Of a stretch of 64,000 nucleotides of DNA, positions 26,820 through 34,402 are shown one piece after another. A program made the position numbers and the translations under genes. The first letter of the stretch is position 1. Each line of letters opens with the position of its first letter. This DNA comes from Arthrobacter sp. zg-Y20. Its GTDB lineage: Bacteria; Actinomycetota; Actinomycetes; Actinomycetales; Micrococcaceae. The notes beneath the pieces were generated by a model, which was not told the DNA's origin, did not search any database, and worked only from the letters and a program-made list of their open reading frames with translations. The stretch spans positions 2,108,001-2,172,000 of the forward strand of contig NZ_CP126241.1 in the NCBI RefSeq assembly GCF_030142075.1, written 5' to 3'.

Positions 26820-26860
26820 AAAGGGCATGCCCCGGCTGGAAGGCCGGGCATGCCCTTTTT
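26820..26860 (+). terminator. Rho-independent terminator after mscR-hydrolase operon
   Basis: AAAGGGCATGCCC pairs with GGGCATGCCCTTT across a short GC-rich loop that can extend the stem, and five T residues follow (26856-26860). Confidence 0.88.
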
Positions 26861-26993
26861 CGCGTGTCCGGCCTCGCCGGGCATGCCCCGGAATTATTCG
26901 GCGGCCTAACGGGTTCCCTCCACCATGACTGCACGGCGGCAGGGACACCTTCCGCTGGAACCCATATCCACGACACTTAGCAGGGAGCACAGC

Positions 26994-27821
26994 ATGAGCA
27001 AGGTCTGGTTCATCACGGGAACATCGCGCGGCTTCGGCCGCGAATGGGCGGAAGCGGCCCTGGAACGCGGAGATTCCGTTGCCGCCACCGCCCGCAGCAC
27101 GGACAGCCTCACCGCACTGGTGGACACCTACGGTGACCGGGTGCTGCCGCTCTCGCTCGACGTCACGGACCGCGCCGCGGTCTTCGCCGCCGTCCAGCGT
27201 GCACAGGAGCACTTCGGCCGGCTCGACGTCGTCATCAACAACGCCGGGTACGGGCAGTTCGGCATGGTCGAGGAACTTTCCGAGGCCGAAGCACGCGATC
27301 AGATCGAGACCAATCTGTTCGGAGCGCTTTGGGTGACCCAGGCCGCCCTGCCGTACCTGCGTGAGCAGGGCAGCGGCCACATCATCCAGGTCTCCTCCAT
27401 CGGCGGCATTTCCGCCTTCCCGTCCGTGGGCATTTACCACGCCTCGAAGTGGGCCCTGGAAGGACTGAGCCAGGCGCTGGCGCAGGAGGTTGCCGGCTTC
27501 GGCATCAAGGTCACCATGATCGAGCCCGGCGGGTTCTCCACCGACTGGGGCGGCAGCTCCGCGAAGCACGCGCAGCCCATTGCCGCCTACGACGTCGTCC
27601 GGGAGCAGGCAGCGAACCGCCCCAGCCGCCGGGGCACGCCCGGTGATCCGCGTGCCACCCGCGGGCCGATCCTCAAGATCGTCGACGCCGAGAACCCGCC
27701 CCTGCGGGCGTTCTTCGGCGAGGGCCCGCTGGCCATCGCCAAGGCCGACTATGAGTCGCGGCTGGCGTCCTGGGAAGAGTGGCAGCCGGTGGCACTCGAA
27801 GCCCACGGAGGCAGCAACTAG
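26994..27821 (+). CDS. Short-chain dehydrogenase/reductase
   Basis: A 275-residue classical SDR: cofactor loop TGTSRGFG (T-G-x3-G-x-G) at residues 8-15, NNAGYG near 82, catalytic Ser in VSSIGGI and Y-x3-K in YHASK near residue 155. It would be an NADP(H)-linked oxidoreductase of the subfamily with an extended C-terminus (ADYESRLASWEEW). ATG 26994 follows AGGGAG by six bases. A terminator hairpin follows directly. A decayed copy of the 3' end and the terminator is found 2 kb downstream (29687-29793). The substrate is unknown. Confidence 0.88.
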   Translation: MSKVWFITGTSRGFGREWAEAALERGDSVAATARSTDSLTALVDTYGDRVLPLSLDVTDRAAVFAAVQRAQEHFGRLDVVINNAGYGQFGMVEELSEAEARDQIETNLFGALWVTQAALPYLREQGSGHIIQVSSIGGISAFPSVGIYHASKWALEGLSQALAQEVAGFGIKVTMIEPGGFSTDWGGSSAKHAQPIAAYDVVREQAANRPSRRGTPGDPRATRGPILKIVDAENPPLRAFFGEGPLAIAKADYESRLASWEEWQPVALEAHGGSN

Positions 27822-27835
27822 CGGGATTCCGCTAG

Positions 27836-27867
27836 CGGAAGGCCGGTCCCTCGGGGCCGGCCTTCCG
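27836..27867 (+). terminator. Hairpin terminator after the SDR gene
   Basis: CGGAAGGCCGG and its complement form an 11-bp stem around TCCCTCGGGG. There is no long T run, as is common in high-GC actinobacteria. The hairpin is duplicated at 29758-29787. Confidence 0.7.
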
Positions 27868-27898
27868 GCGTGGGCGACTGCTGGGTGGATCCTCGGTT

Positions 27899-28110
27899 GA
27901 GTCGCGAAGTTTTAGGTGTAGATCAGCGGAAGCCGCCAACCTGCCTCTCGACCGGAACGGTGCCCTCCACGACGACGCCGCCGGTGTGCGCGGTAGTGAC
28001 GGTTTCGATCAGGACAATCTCAACCTCCTCGTCCGCGATCGGATTGTGCTGAACCCCGCGGGGAACGACGTAGAACTGGCCAGGCGTGAGTACGACCTCC
28101 TCAGCATCGG
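27899..28110 (-). pseudogene. Truncated inverted copy of the cupin gene at 32703-33086
   Basis: The reverse complement of this 212-bp stretch aligns end to end with 32899-33110 with about nine mismatches by eye. It covers the last ~63 codons of the cupin (EEVVLTPGQFYVVPRGVQHN ... ERQVGGFR) plus 24 bp after the stop. The frame is still open, but the first half of the barrel, including the HAHDAEDE metal motif, is missing, so no working cupin can be made. It is best read as one arm of an inverted duplication. Confidence 0.85.
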
Positions 28111-28136
28111 AAGTCACCCCGTATTAGGGTCAGGGC

Positions 28137-28499
28137 ATGGGAGATCACTGGGAACAGCTGCTGGATCTGTCGGTGGATGGGGCCGGCGCGGAAGATCGCC
28201 TGCAGGAAGTCCGAAACTGGCTCAGCCAACGGCTGGACCAAGGCGGACCCGGACGCCTGCTGATGTCAGTCTTCTCCCGGATAAGTGACTGGGACCAGGG
28301 CGGGACCGAACCGCTCCTTACCTGCACGGGATGCTCCTGGACTGCTCTGCTCGGAGACTGGAAGATTTCCTCATGCATGGCCGTGGCACACCTCGCAGTC
28401 ATCATTGACCACACCTGGTCGAATCTCGCCGACCCGCTGATGGAGGCACTGCGGACGGATCTCGGCGGTCGCTGGGCCTATGTCCACCGCCACCTTTAG
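28137..28499 (+). CDS. Hypothetical protein, unknown function
   Basis: A 120-residue protein rich in Trp and with four Cys (two in LLTCTGCSW, which could bind metal, one in ISSCMAV). No family is recognised. A TAGGGT -10-like box lies six bases before ATG 28137, as expected for a leaderless gene, which supports it being real although no ribosome site exists. It lies just outside the cupin fragment, convergent with a MerR-type gene. It may have arrived with the patchwork region. Confidence 0.5.
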   Translation: MGDHWEQLLDLSVDGAGAEDRLQEVRNWLSQRLDQGGPGRLLMSVFSRISDWDQGGTEPLLTCTGCSWTALLGDWKISSCMAVAHLAVIIDHTWSNLADPLMEALRTDLGGRWAYVHRHL

Positions 28500-28552
28500 C
28501 ACCACCGGGTCGAGGCCGCGGACTCTTCGCGGGCGGTACGGGCACACCCGCT

Positions 28553-29173
28553 TCACTTAGCCCCTATGGCGAGGTTTTGATGGGCGAGGCGGCGGATCGC
28601 TGCGAGAACAGGTTCATACAGCGCGGTACCCAGGACGGCGTACTGAACAGCTGCATCCGGGTCGGCTGTCGGCATCGCTTCTATTTCAGCGCGCGCGATC
28701 GCCATGAGATGGTCGCCGTAAAGCCGCAACCTCTCCGTGTCGGCCGGCATTCCGACCTCCTCGACAGCACGGAGCGCGCTTTCGAGCTGCGCGAAGGCAG
28801 CCATCCGATCATCCGAGGCGTTGTAGGCACTCCCCAGCGAAGCGAGGGCTGCTTCAGCGCGCGGGCAACTGCGGTCGGGGCCGTCTTCGCCCGGCAGGTA
28901 GCCCGCGAGGGCGTCGATGGCCGTCCCCAGCATCTCGTAGACACTGCCTTCAGGGTGATCGATCACGTCGAGAATCTTCTTCACCCGGTTCAGGGGCAAG
29001 CCGGCCACGACCGTGAGTGAGCGGATCAGCCGCAACCGCTCCAGGTGATTCTCATCGTAGTCGGCACGGGTTGCGCTGGTTGCACGCCCGGCAGGGAGCA
29101 GGCCCTCCCGAATGTAGTACTTGACCGTCGCCAACGGTACGTCGGCCTGCTGGACCAGTTGGGATATCTGCAT
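28553..29173 (-). CDS. MerR-family transcription regulator with long effector domain
   Basis: A 206-residue protein. The N-terminal winged helix reads MQISQLVQQADVPLATVKYY, then REGLLPAGR, and a dimerising helix follows. The remaining ~120 residues are helical (effector domain) with DGPDRSCPRAEAALASLG and a repeated Ala/Leu pattern; the ligand is unknown. ATG 29173 has GGAGG five bases upstream; the longer frame lacks one. A pair of GATAGT-type palindromes lies directly upstream, and a small 2TM-protein gene is divergent, so autoregulation together with control of that gene is likely. Confidence 0.85.
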   Translation of the reverse strand: MQISQLVQQADVPLATVKYYIREGLLPAGRATSATRADYDENHLERLRLIRSLTVVAGLPLNRVKKILDVIDHPEGSVYEMLGTAIDALAGYLPGEDGPDRSCPRAEAALASLGSAYNASDDRMAAFAQLESALRAVEEVGMPADTERLRLYGDHLMAIARAEIEAMPTADPDAAVQYAVLGTALYEPVLAAIRRLAHQNLAIGAK

Positions 29174-29183
29174 CTTGCCTCCA

Positions 29184-29228
29184 TTGGATAGTTGGACTAT
29201 CGTACACATTAGATAGTCAACTATCCAA
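29184..29228. promoter_or_regulatory. Double palindromic operator between MerR and 2TM genes
   Basis: Two boxes, GATAGTTGGACTATC (29187-29201) and GATAGTCAACTATC (29212-29225), each a GATAGT/ACTATC palindrome, sit inside a larger inverted repeat TTGGATAGTT...AACTATCCAA. They lie 11 bases beyond the start codon of the regulator and probably cover both divergent promoters. Confidence 0.75.
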
Positions 29229-29316
29229 TCCCGAGATTCCTCCGGCGACATGGTCCTCCACCGTCCGGCGCAGCATGAACCACCTCGAATATCCCATCAC
29301 AACGGAAGGCAACACC

Positions 29317-29592
29317 ATGTCGACACCGAATGAATCGTACGAGCTTGCCCGGCGGCACGTCATCGCGAAGACGGTCTACAAGGGAGTGGTCGGCCTCTGG
29401 CTGCTGCTCGCAGTATTTCAGGTCGCGATCTGGTACTTCACGACGCCGGGTGGCTACTTCTGGCCGATCTGGCCCATTCTGGGGACTCTCATCGCCGCGG
29501 TCGTCGCGGGGATCCCCACCTACTCACGCCGTCCGGCCATATCGGATAGCCGTATCGAGGCCGAATTGGCCCGGATGCGGCGAAACAACTAA
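29317..29592 (+). CDS. Small two-transmembrane protein (2TM-domain-like)
   Basis: A 91-residue protein: a short N-terminal amphipathic part (ARRHVIAKTVYKGVVG), two membrane helices (about 25-43 and 53-70) and a basic C-terminal helix (RIEAELARMRR). This resembles the 2TM domain found alone or fused to sensor proteins. ATG 29317 has GGAAGG seven bases upstream. It is divergent from the MerR-type gene across the double palindrome and is the probable target of that regulator. Function is unknown. Confidence 0.7.
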   Translation: MSTPNESYELARRHVIAKTVYKGVVGLWLLLAVFQVAIWYFTTPGGYFWPIWPILGTLIAAVVAGIPTYSRRPAISDSRIEAELARMRRNN

Positions 29593-29686
29593 CCCACACG
29601 CCGCCTTTTGTCGTCTTGCTCCCGGCGCTGTCCCCCAACCTCGCACTTCTCCGCACCGCCGCCGGCGGTGCTCCGCACCGGCACGC

Positions 29687-29793
29687 GGAGAACCACCCCT
29701 GCGGGCGTTCTTCGGCGAGGGACCGTTGGCCATAGCAACTAGCGGGATCCCGCTGCGGGAAGGCCGGTCCCTCGGGGCCGGCCTTCCGGCGTC
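29687..29793 (+). pseudogene. Decayed copy of the SDR gene 3' end plus its terminator
   Basis: The sequence repeats 27690-27740 (codons for PPLRAFFGEGPLAIA, with a one-base deletion) and then jumps over about 70 bp to the SDR stop codon and terminator (27813-27870). It lies in the same orientation as the original, about 2 kb away. The hairpin at 29758-29787 is intact and may still end transcripts of the 2TM gene. The rest of the gap before the DUF427 gene shows nothing else. Confidence 0.8.
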
Positions 29794-29854
29794 GCCGGAA
29801 CATCCCGATCCCCAGCCCCTTGAATCGGGTTTCCTCCCGCAAGACACTGGGCAC

Positions 29855-30673
29855 ATGGCACTGCAAATCAGCCCCTCCATGTGGAAACTCCTGCCAGAGC
29901 TGCGGTACGAGCCCACTCCGCGGCGCATCCGGGCACAGCTCGGGGACAACACCGTCGTGGATTCCACCAGTGCGGTCCTGGCGTACGAGCCGCGGCGGGT
30001 CACGCCCCTGTACGCCGTCCCGGCGCGGGACATTGCCGCGGAGCTGGTTGCCGCCGATCCCCCGGCCAGGGATCCGCTCGCTGATGTGCCGCCGGAGGCG
30101 CTAATGGATCCGCGCTACCCCTTCGCAGCGCACACGGCACCGGGGCAGAGACTGGACCTGCGTGCCGGATCCCATGACCTGCCGGGCGCGGGTTTCCGTC
30201 CGGATGATCCGGACCTTGCCGGCTACGTCCTGCTGGACTTCGACGCGTTCGACCGCTGGCTGGAAGAGGACCAGGAGATCAAGGGCCACCCGCGCGATCC
30301 CTTTCACCGGGTGGATGCCCGGCAGTCCTCACGGAACGTGCGGGTGCACTTGGGCGGGCAGCTCCTGGCCGAAACCCGCGAACCGGTTTTCGTGTACGAG
30401 ACCATGCTGCCGGTCCGCACCTACTTTCCGCGCGGCGACGTCGACTGGGACGCCCTGCATCCGTCCCTCAAGCAATCGGTCTGCCCTTACAAGGGCACCG
30501 CTTCCTACTGGTCCGTCACTGACCGGCCCGAAGGCACCGACCTGGTCTGGTCCTATGAGGCTGTGCTGCCCGATTCGGCCCAACTGAAGGACCTGGTCAG
30601 CTTCTTCGATGAACGCACCGATGTGTACGTGGACGGCACCAAACAGGACATCAACTCACTGTTCCGGTTCTGA
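29855..30673 (+). CDS. DUF427-domain protein (two domains)
   Basis: A 272-residue soluble protein with two DUF427 modules. The first is degenerate (about 10-150: RRIRAQLGDNTVVDSTSAVLAYE); the second is well preserved (about 160-270: NVRVHLGGQLLAETREPVFVYE, then VCPYKGTASYWSV and PDSAQLKDLVSFFDERTDVYVDG). CPYKGxAxYW is the family hallmark. DUF427 proteins have a beta-tent-like fold and no settled biochemical role. ATG 29855 is the only sensible start; no strong ribosome site is seen. It ends 17 bp from the convergent nucleotidyltransferase gene. Confidence 0.8.
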   Translation: MALQISPSMWKLLPELRYEPTPRRIRAQLGDNTVVDSTSAVLAYEPRRVTPLYAVPARDIAAELVAADPPARDPLADVPPEALMDPRYPFAAHTAPGQRLDLRAGSHDLPGAGFRPDDPDLAGYVLLDFDAFDRWLEEDQEIKGHPRDPFHRVDARQSSRNVRVHLGGQLLAETREPVFVYETMLPVRTYFPRGDVDWDALHPSLKQSVCPYKGTASYWSVTDRPEGTDLVWSYEAVLPDSAQLKDLVSFFDERTDVYVDGTKQDINSLFRF

Positions 30674-30690
30674 GATGCACGTTCCTGCCC

Positions 30691-31221
30691 CTATTGCGGT
30701 CCGTGCAGCGCTGACTCTAATCGCGCAATGTCTAGGATGTCCTTGTCGCGTCGTCGGAACCCAGGGACCCATACCGGCATCATGCGCTTGATTTCGATCT
30801 GTGACTCTGGGCTGATGATGGGGCAGCGGATACCTGCTAGCTCTCCAAAGACGCTATTGCCGATCATGTTTTCAGGCCATGGTTCACCCAGGAATGGGCC
30901 GCCACCCACGACCACATCACCGCAATCAGTCCGAGCCAGTGGCGCAAAGCCGAGTTCAACCTCGTCGCGAAAAAGATCGCGTTGCTGATCGAGTGGGTGC
31001 CTGGCGAGATCAACCCAGTCTCGGGAGATAAGCAGCCCGGAAATCCCGGGCAAGTCCTTCTGCCAGACGAACCAATCTATGTCTTCGTGGTCACGAGTCA
31101 CCTGGCCGAGGTAAAAGTCCATCGCCCAACCTCCACGCAACCAGATCTCGATCCCCAATGTTTTTGCTGCGTGTAGAACCTCCGTGATGGCAGAAAGCTG
31201 TGCTTGAACAAGTTCATTCAT
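30691..31221 (-). CDS. Nucleotidyltransferase related to aminoglycoside 2''-adenylyltransferase/LinB-type enzymes
   Basis: A 176-residue protein. IWLRGGWAMDFYLGQVTRDHEDIDWFVW contains the GGWA turn and the D-x-D pair of minimal nucleotidyltransferases of the ANT(2'') group; a late PIISPESQIEIKRM segment is also typical. These enzymes transfer AMP to a hydroxyl, giving antibiotic resistance in some members, but most chromosomal homologues have unknown substrates. ATG 31221 is chosen because a leaderless -10-like TAGAGT stands seven bases upstream; GTG 31230 lies within that box. The gene is less GC-rich than its surroundings, which suggests transfer. It is convergent with the DUF427 gene. Confidence 0.75.
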   Translation of the reverse strand: MNELVQAQLSAITEVLHAAKTLGIEIWLRGGWAMDFYLGQVTRDHEDIDWFVWQKDLPGISGLLISRDWVDLARHPLDQQRDLFRDEVELGFAPLARTDCGDVVVGGGPFLGEPWPENMIGNSVFGELAGIRCPIISPESQIEIKRMMPVWVPGFRRRDKDILDIARLESALHGPQ

Positions 31222-31371
31222 GCCGAGCACTCTAGCCAGTCAGGGCACGTCCAGATGGAAGGCGAGGGGCGGGCCGTACGCAATGGGCATCAACCCCGCG
31301 GGCTCCGCCTCCATGATTGCGGCGGCTCAACTGCGGTGGCGATTCCGGCACGCCAGATGCTCGTCCGTGGT

Positions 31372-31743
31372 CTAGTCGAGGGTTGTAGCGCATTCCCTGT
31401 CGTCCGGGTCGGCGCTGATGTCGAGGAGGACGCCAAGCCGGCGGTGAGCTGCCTGGAGCTCGAAAATATCAGCGGCGAGACGCGCGCGCTCGGCCTCCAA
31501 ACGGGCTACCAGGTCGGGTTCAAGGTATTTGGCGTCGATCGCGGGCAGAAGCCGGACGAGGAGGCGGCTGCTCAGGCCGGCTGTGAAAAGCAGTTGGATG
31601 AGCTGGACCCGCGCTAGCGAGGCTTCAGTGTAGATCCGGTGCCCGGCCGTGGTCCTGGCCGGTGTGAGAAGACCCTGTTCCTCGTAGTAGCGCAGTGCCC
31701 GTGTGCTGACTCCTGCCCGTCTTGCCAGCTCTCCGATTCTCAT
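31372..31743 (-). CDS. MerR-family transcription regulator, short form
   Basis: A 123-residue protein with a textbook MerR DNA-binding domain (RIGELARRAGVSTRALRYYE, then QGLLTPARTTAGHRIY) and a long dimer helix. There is only a short tail and no cysteine cluster for metal; the one Cys is near the end. ATG 31743 follows GGGAG by nine bases; an upstream TTG overlaps that site. It is divergent from an SDR gene whose promoter has the stretched spacer and palindrome expected for MerR control, so the SDR is the probable target. The inducer is unknown. Confidence 0.88.
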   Translation of the reverse strand: MRIGELARRAGVSTRALRYYEEQGLLTPARTTAGHRIYTEASLARVQLIQLLFTAGLSSRLLVRLLPAIDAKYLEPDLVARLEAERARLAADIFELQAAHRRLGVLLDISADPDDRECATTLD

Positions 31744-31781
31744 CCTCAAAAGCTCCCAGTCACTAGTTCGATGTTGGCGAT

Positions 31782-31813
31782 TTGCACTTCACGTCGACGT
31801 GAACTTCTAACGT
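31782..31813 (+). promoter_or_regulatory. MerR-type promoter with palindrome in a 20-bp spacer
   Basis: The -35 TTGCAC (31782-31787) and -10 TAACGT (31808-31813) are separated by 20 bp, longer than the usual 17. A perfect 16-bp palindrome, TTCACGTCGACGTGAA (31788-31803), fills the spacer. It drives the SDR gene; the divergent MerR-type gene starts 39 bp away. Confidence 0.75.
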
Positions 31814-31861
31814 AGCGCTAGCGGGCGAACGAGCCCTCATCAACGAGCAGAAGGAAGAGCT

Positions 31862-32563
31862 ATGCACATCAATGGAGCTACAGCCCTCGTGACCGGAGCG
31901 AACCGTGGCATTGGAAAGAGTTTCGTGGATCAACTCCTCAAAGGCGGAGCCCGGAAGGTGTACGCCACGGCCCGTGACGTGGAGACGATCGACATCCGTG
32001 ATTCCCGAGTCATACCGCTGCGCCTTGATCTATTGGATGAGGTGTCGATTAAGGAAGCTGCTGTCGTCGCATCGGACGTGGATCTGTTGATCAACAATGC
32101 CGGCATCACAACGGGCGCTGACCTTCTGACCTCACCCATGGGCGAGATAAGGGCGGACCTGGAAACGCACTTGTTTGGAACTCTGCGGGTTATTCGAGCA
32201 TTCGCACCCGTGATCGAGGCTCAGGGGACAGGGGCGATAGTGAATATTCTGTCCGTCCTGTCCTGGGTTGCGACCACTGAGGGGTCCGGGTCCTACTCTG
32301 TGGCTAAAGCTGCGGAGTGGAACATGACTAATGGGGTGCGCGTGGAACTGACCGGCCGGAACATCCTCGTGCAGGGTGTGCACCTTGCAGGAGCTGATAC
32401 GGACATGATGGCCGGCGTCGACGGCCCCAAGATCGATCCGGCAAACGTGGCCAAAGGAAGCCTCGCCGGGGTCGAGGCCGGGGCAATCGAAGTCCTCGTC
32501 GATGAACCGAGTCGTTTCGTCAAGGCCTCCCTCTCGGGAGACCCTGCCCGCCTCTACGGGTGA
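31862..32563 (+). CDS. Short-chain dehydrogenase/reductase, MerR-controlled
   Basis: A 233-residue SDR: TGANRGIG cofactor loop, DxD-like DLLD adenine segment, NNAGIT, catalytic Ser in ILSVLSW, then Y-x3-K in YSVAKAAEW. Residues such as ATARDVETI suggest NADP preference. ATG 31862 follows AAGGAAGAG closely. It may reduce or oxidise a reactive small molecule sensed by the divergent MerR protein; the substrate is unknown. A hairpin (32581-32604) follows the stop. Confidence 0.88.
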   Translation: MHINGATALVTGANRGIGKSFVDQLLKGGARKVYATARDVETIDIRDSRVIPLRLDLLDEVSIKEAAVVASDVDLLINNAGITTGADLLTSPMGEIRADLETHLFGTLRVIRAFAPVIEAQGTGAIVNILSVLSWVATTEGSGSYSVAKAAEWNMTNGVRVELTGRNILVQGVHLAGADTDMMAGVDGPKIDPANVAKGSLAGVEAGAIEVLVDEPSRFVKASLSGDPARLYG

Positions 32564-32580
32564 AAACCCCTCATCCCGAG

Positions 32581-32604
32581 CCCCGCAAGGAATCCCTTGC
32601 GGGG
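32581..32604 (+). terminator. Hairpin after the MerR-controlled SDR gene
   Basis: CCCCGCAAGG and CCTTGCGGGG form a perfect 10-bp stem around AATC. There is no T run, so efficiency is uncertain. Confidence 0.55.
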
Positions 32605-32702
32605 CAGGCCGGGCTTGCAAGTTCAGATTTGATGACGGAGATCTTCTATCGTCGGTGGGGTCGATTCGTCGTACGCACGTCTTGGGGCCGATGATGGGCC
32701 CC

Positions 32703-33086
32703 ATGACTTCTCTCCACGGAATCGATGTCGCCGCTGAGCTCCGGCAGGTCCACTCTCATTGGACCCCACGGGTCATTGGGCGCGTGAACGATCAGTACGT
32801 GAAGGTCGCGAAGCTGCTCGGTGAGCTGGTCTGGCACGCCCATGACGCGGAGGATGAAATGTTCCTCGTCGTCTCCGGTCGGTTACGCATCCAGCTGCCC
32901 GATGCTGAGGAGGTCGTACTCACGCCTGGCCAGTTCTACGTCGTTCCCCGCGGGGTGCAGCACAATCCGATCGCGGACGAGGAGGTCGAAATCGTCCTGA
33001 TTGAAACCGTCACTACCGCGCACACCGGCGACGTCGTCGTGGAGGGCACCGTTCCGGTCGAGAGGCAGGTCGGCGACTTCCGCTGA
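32703..33086 (+). CDS. Single-domain cupin protein
   Basis: A 127-residue protein with both cupin motifs: VWHAHDAEDEMFLVVSGRLR (metal ligands H-x-H and E) and PGQFYVVPRGVQHNPI with the later His. Small cupins of this kind bind a metal and may be dioxygenases, isomerases or sensors; no substrate is apparent. The start may be ATG 32703, 32694 or 32691, none with a clear ribosome site. The second half plus 24 bp beyond the stop is duplicated in inverted orientation at 27899-28110. A gene-free stretch of about 178 bp follows before the next gene. Confidence 0.8.
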   Translation: MTSLHGIDVAAELRQVHSHWTPRVIGRVNDQYVKVAKLLGELVWHAHDAEDEMFLVVSGRLRIQLPDAEEVVLTPGQFYVVPRGVQHNPIADEEVEIVLIETVTTAHTGDVVVEGTVPVERQVGDFR

Positions 33087-33110
33087 CCTACACCTAAAAC
33101 TTCGCGACTC
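32899..33110. repeat. Right arm of a 212-bp inverted repeat
   Basis: Matches the reverse complement of 27899-28110 at the same length, with about nine differences by eye. Both arms stop at the same base beyond the cupin stop codon, ending GAGTCGCGAAG when read inward. The arms lie 4.8 kb apart and enclose the two MerR genes, the nucleotidyltransferase and the first SDR. Confidence 0.85.
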
Positions 33111-33264
33111 TACGTATGTAATAAGTCGTTCCTCAGGTGGTACGTCTACAGCGTGCTTTCTCTCAAGGCCCGACTGTAGATAGCTGTGTTGTTTCTGGTG
33201 TCCGCAGATACGACTAGGGTGCTGGTGGCTGAGGCGATGGGCAACCAAACCCTCTGCGTACCGC

Positions 33265-34329
33265 CTACGCAGACACTACTTCACGGGTCTCGTCATCACG
33301 CTGGCCGTGCGGCGCGGACGTCGCTGCGGATGCCCGGGCATGGGCGGTGAGCGTGAGGACGACGCCGACGGCGGTCCATCCGATGAGGATCCACCACTGC
33401 GGGGCGAGGTTCGCATGGGGGAAATAGCTCAGGGATCGAACGAGCCAGTTCGACGCTCCCGGAACGAAGAACTGCCCGATCTGGCCCCAAGGCTCCGCTA
33501 GGAATTGCCACGGTGTCGCCGCAGAGGAGATCGGGTTCCCGATGAACATAGTGAGTACCGCACCGACGCCGATACCCTTGGCCCCAAGCAGCGATTTGCA
33601 GCCCACGATGAACGAAGCGGTTGCGAGAACCGACAGTCCCATCGCGGCGGCATTGATCCAAAAATGCCCCTGGAGGTATTCGAACCACGGCTGCAGGACA
33701 AGGGTGAGGCCGAGACCCGCTGCGAGGGCGAATCCGGCAAGGGCGGCCAGCCTTCGGGCGGCTCCGGCAACCAACAGCGAGATTACGACGCCGCCAATCA
33801 TGCCGCCCATCGTCATTGGGAATGAGGCAGCGGCCAGCCCACTGCCGGACGGGTCGGAATCAGAGAGCGGCACGACCGGAGTGACGGTGACCGTGGCTGC
33901 TGCGGGATCGCCCCCGGTGGCAAGAGCCTGCTGGGTCCGCTGGGCCTGCAATTGAGCAGCGGCACCGTTCAGCAACTGGGTGGCTGCGGCACTGGCGGCA
34001 GGGGCAGTCAGCACCTCGGGCGCCGTCGTGCCCTCTCCCAGGATGATTGCGCCGTAGGATTCGCGGGATTCGATCTGCAGTACAGCTTCATCGCGGTCCG
34101 CTGCATCCACAAAATCGAATGTCTCGGGCGACTGTGCGCCGATGATGTCCTGGACAGCAGTCACTGCCGCGGCCGGGCCGGCGATGCTGACGGGCAGGTG
34201 CTGCGCCGTCGTGACCTTCGAAGGCCAGAGGAATGCCAAGACCACGAGCAGGGCAATAAGTGAGCCGGCGACACCGAGGCCGGCAGCCTTGGACCACTTG
34301 GTGGGAGGGGAATGGAGCTGGGTAGACAT
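33265..34329 (-). CDS. ABC-2-like integral membrane protein with extracytoplasmic domain (YhgE/Pip-like)
   Basis: A 354-residue protein: one N-terminal helix (about 20-38), an outer domain of ~150 residues with ADRDEAVLQIESRESYGAII, then five to six helices. Other members of the group are found next to TetR regulators and act as permeases or efflux helpers without their own ATPase. ATG 34329 has GGAG seven bases upstream. It is divergent from a TetR gene across a 20-bp operator, which implies that its expression is derepressed by an unknown ligand. The export substrate is unknown. Confidence 0.75.
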   Translation of the reverse strand: MSTQLHSPPTKWSKAAGLGVAGSLIALLVVLAFLWPSKVTTAQHLPVSIAGPAAAVTAVQDIIGAQSPETFDFVDAADRDEAVLQIESRESYGAIILGEGTTAPEVLTAPAASAAATQLLNGAAAQLQAQRTQQALATGGDPAAATVTVTPVVPLSDSDPSGSGLAAASFPMTMGGMIGGVVISLLVAGAARRLAALAGFALAAGLGLTLVLQPWFEYLQGHFWINAAAMGLSVLATASFIVGCKSLLGAKGIGVGAVLTMFIGNPISSAATPWQFLAEPWGQIGQFFVPGASNWLVRSLSYFPHANLAPQWWILIGWTAVGVVLTLTAHARASAATSAPHGQRDDETREVVSA

Positions 34330-34379
34330 GGGAATCTCCAGAGTCAAAAAGAACAACCATACTGTTTGGGTCCCAGCGT

Positions 34380-34399
34380 AACAGAACGGGTATTCTGTT
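34380..34399. promoter_or_regulatory. TetR-type operator between permease and regulator genes
   Basis: AACAGAA and TTCTGTT are perfect inverted arms separated by six bases. The right arm overlaps the -10-like TATTCT (34391-34396), six bases before the start codon of the TetR gene, so the regulator should repress itself. A further half-site, ACTGTTT, lies at 34361-34367 toward the permease gene. Confidence 0.75.
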
Positions 34400-34402
34400 T
34401 GG

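Noticed and set aside
25863-27806. 647-codon minus-strand open frame
   Set aside because: Antisense to mscR, the hydrolase and the SDR, all of which have clear motifs; its sequence is low-complexity Gly/Arg/Val.
27923-28117. 64-residue cupin-like gene
   Set aside because: It is the C-terminal half of the cupin at 32703 in an inverted duplication; the metal-binding half is missing.
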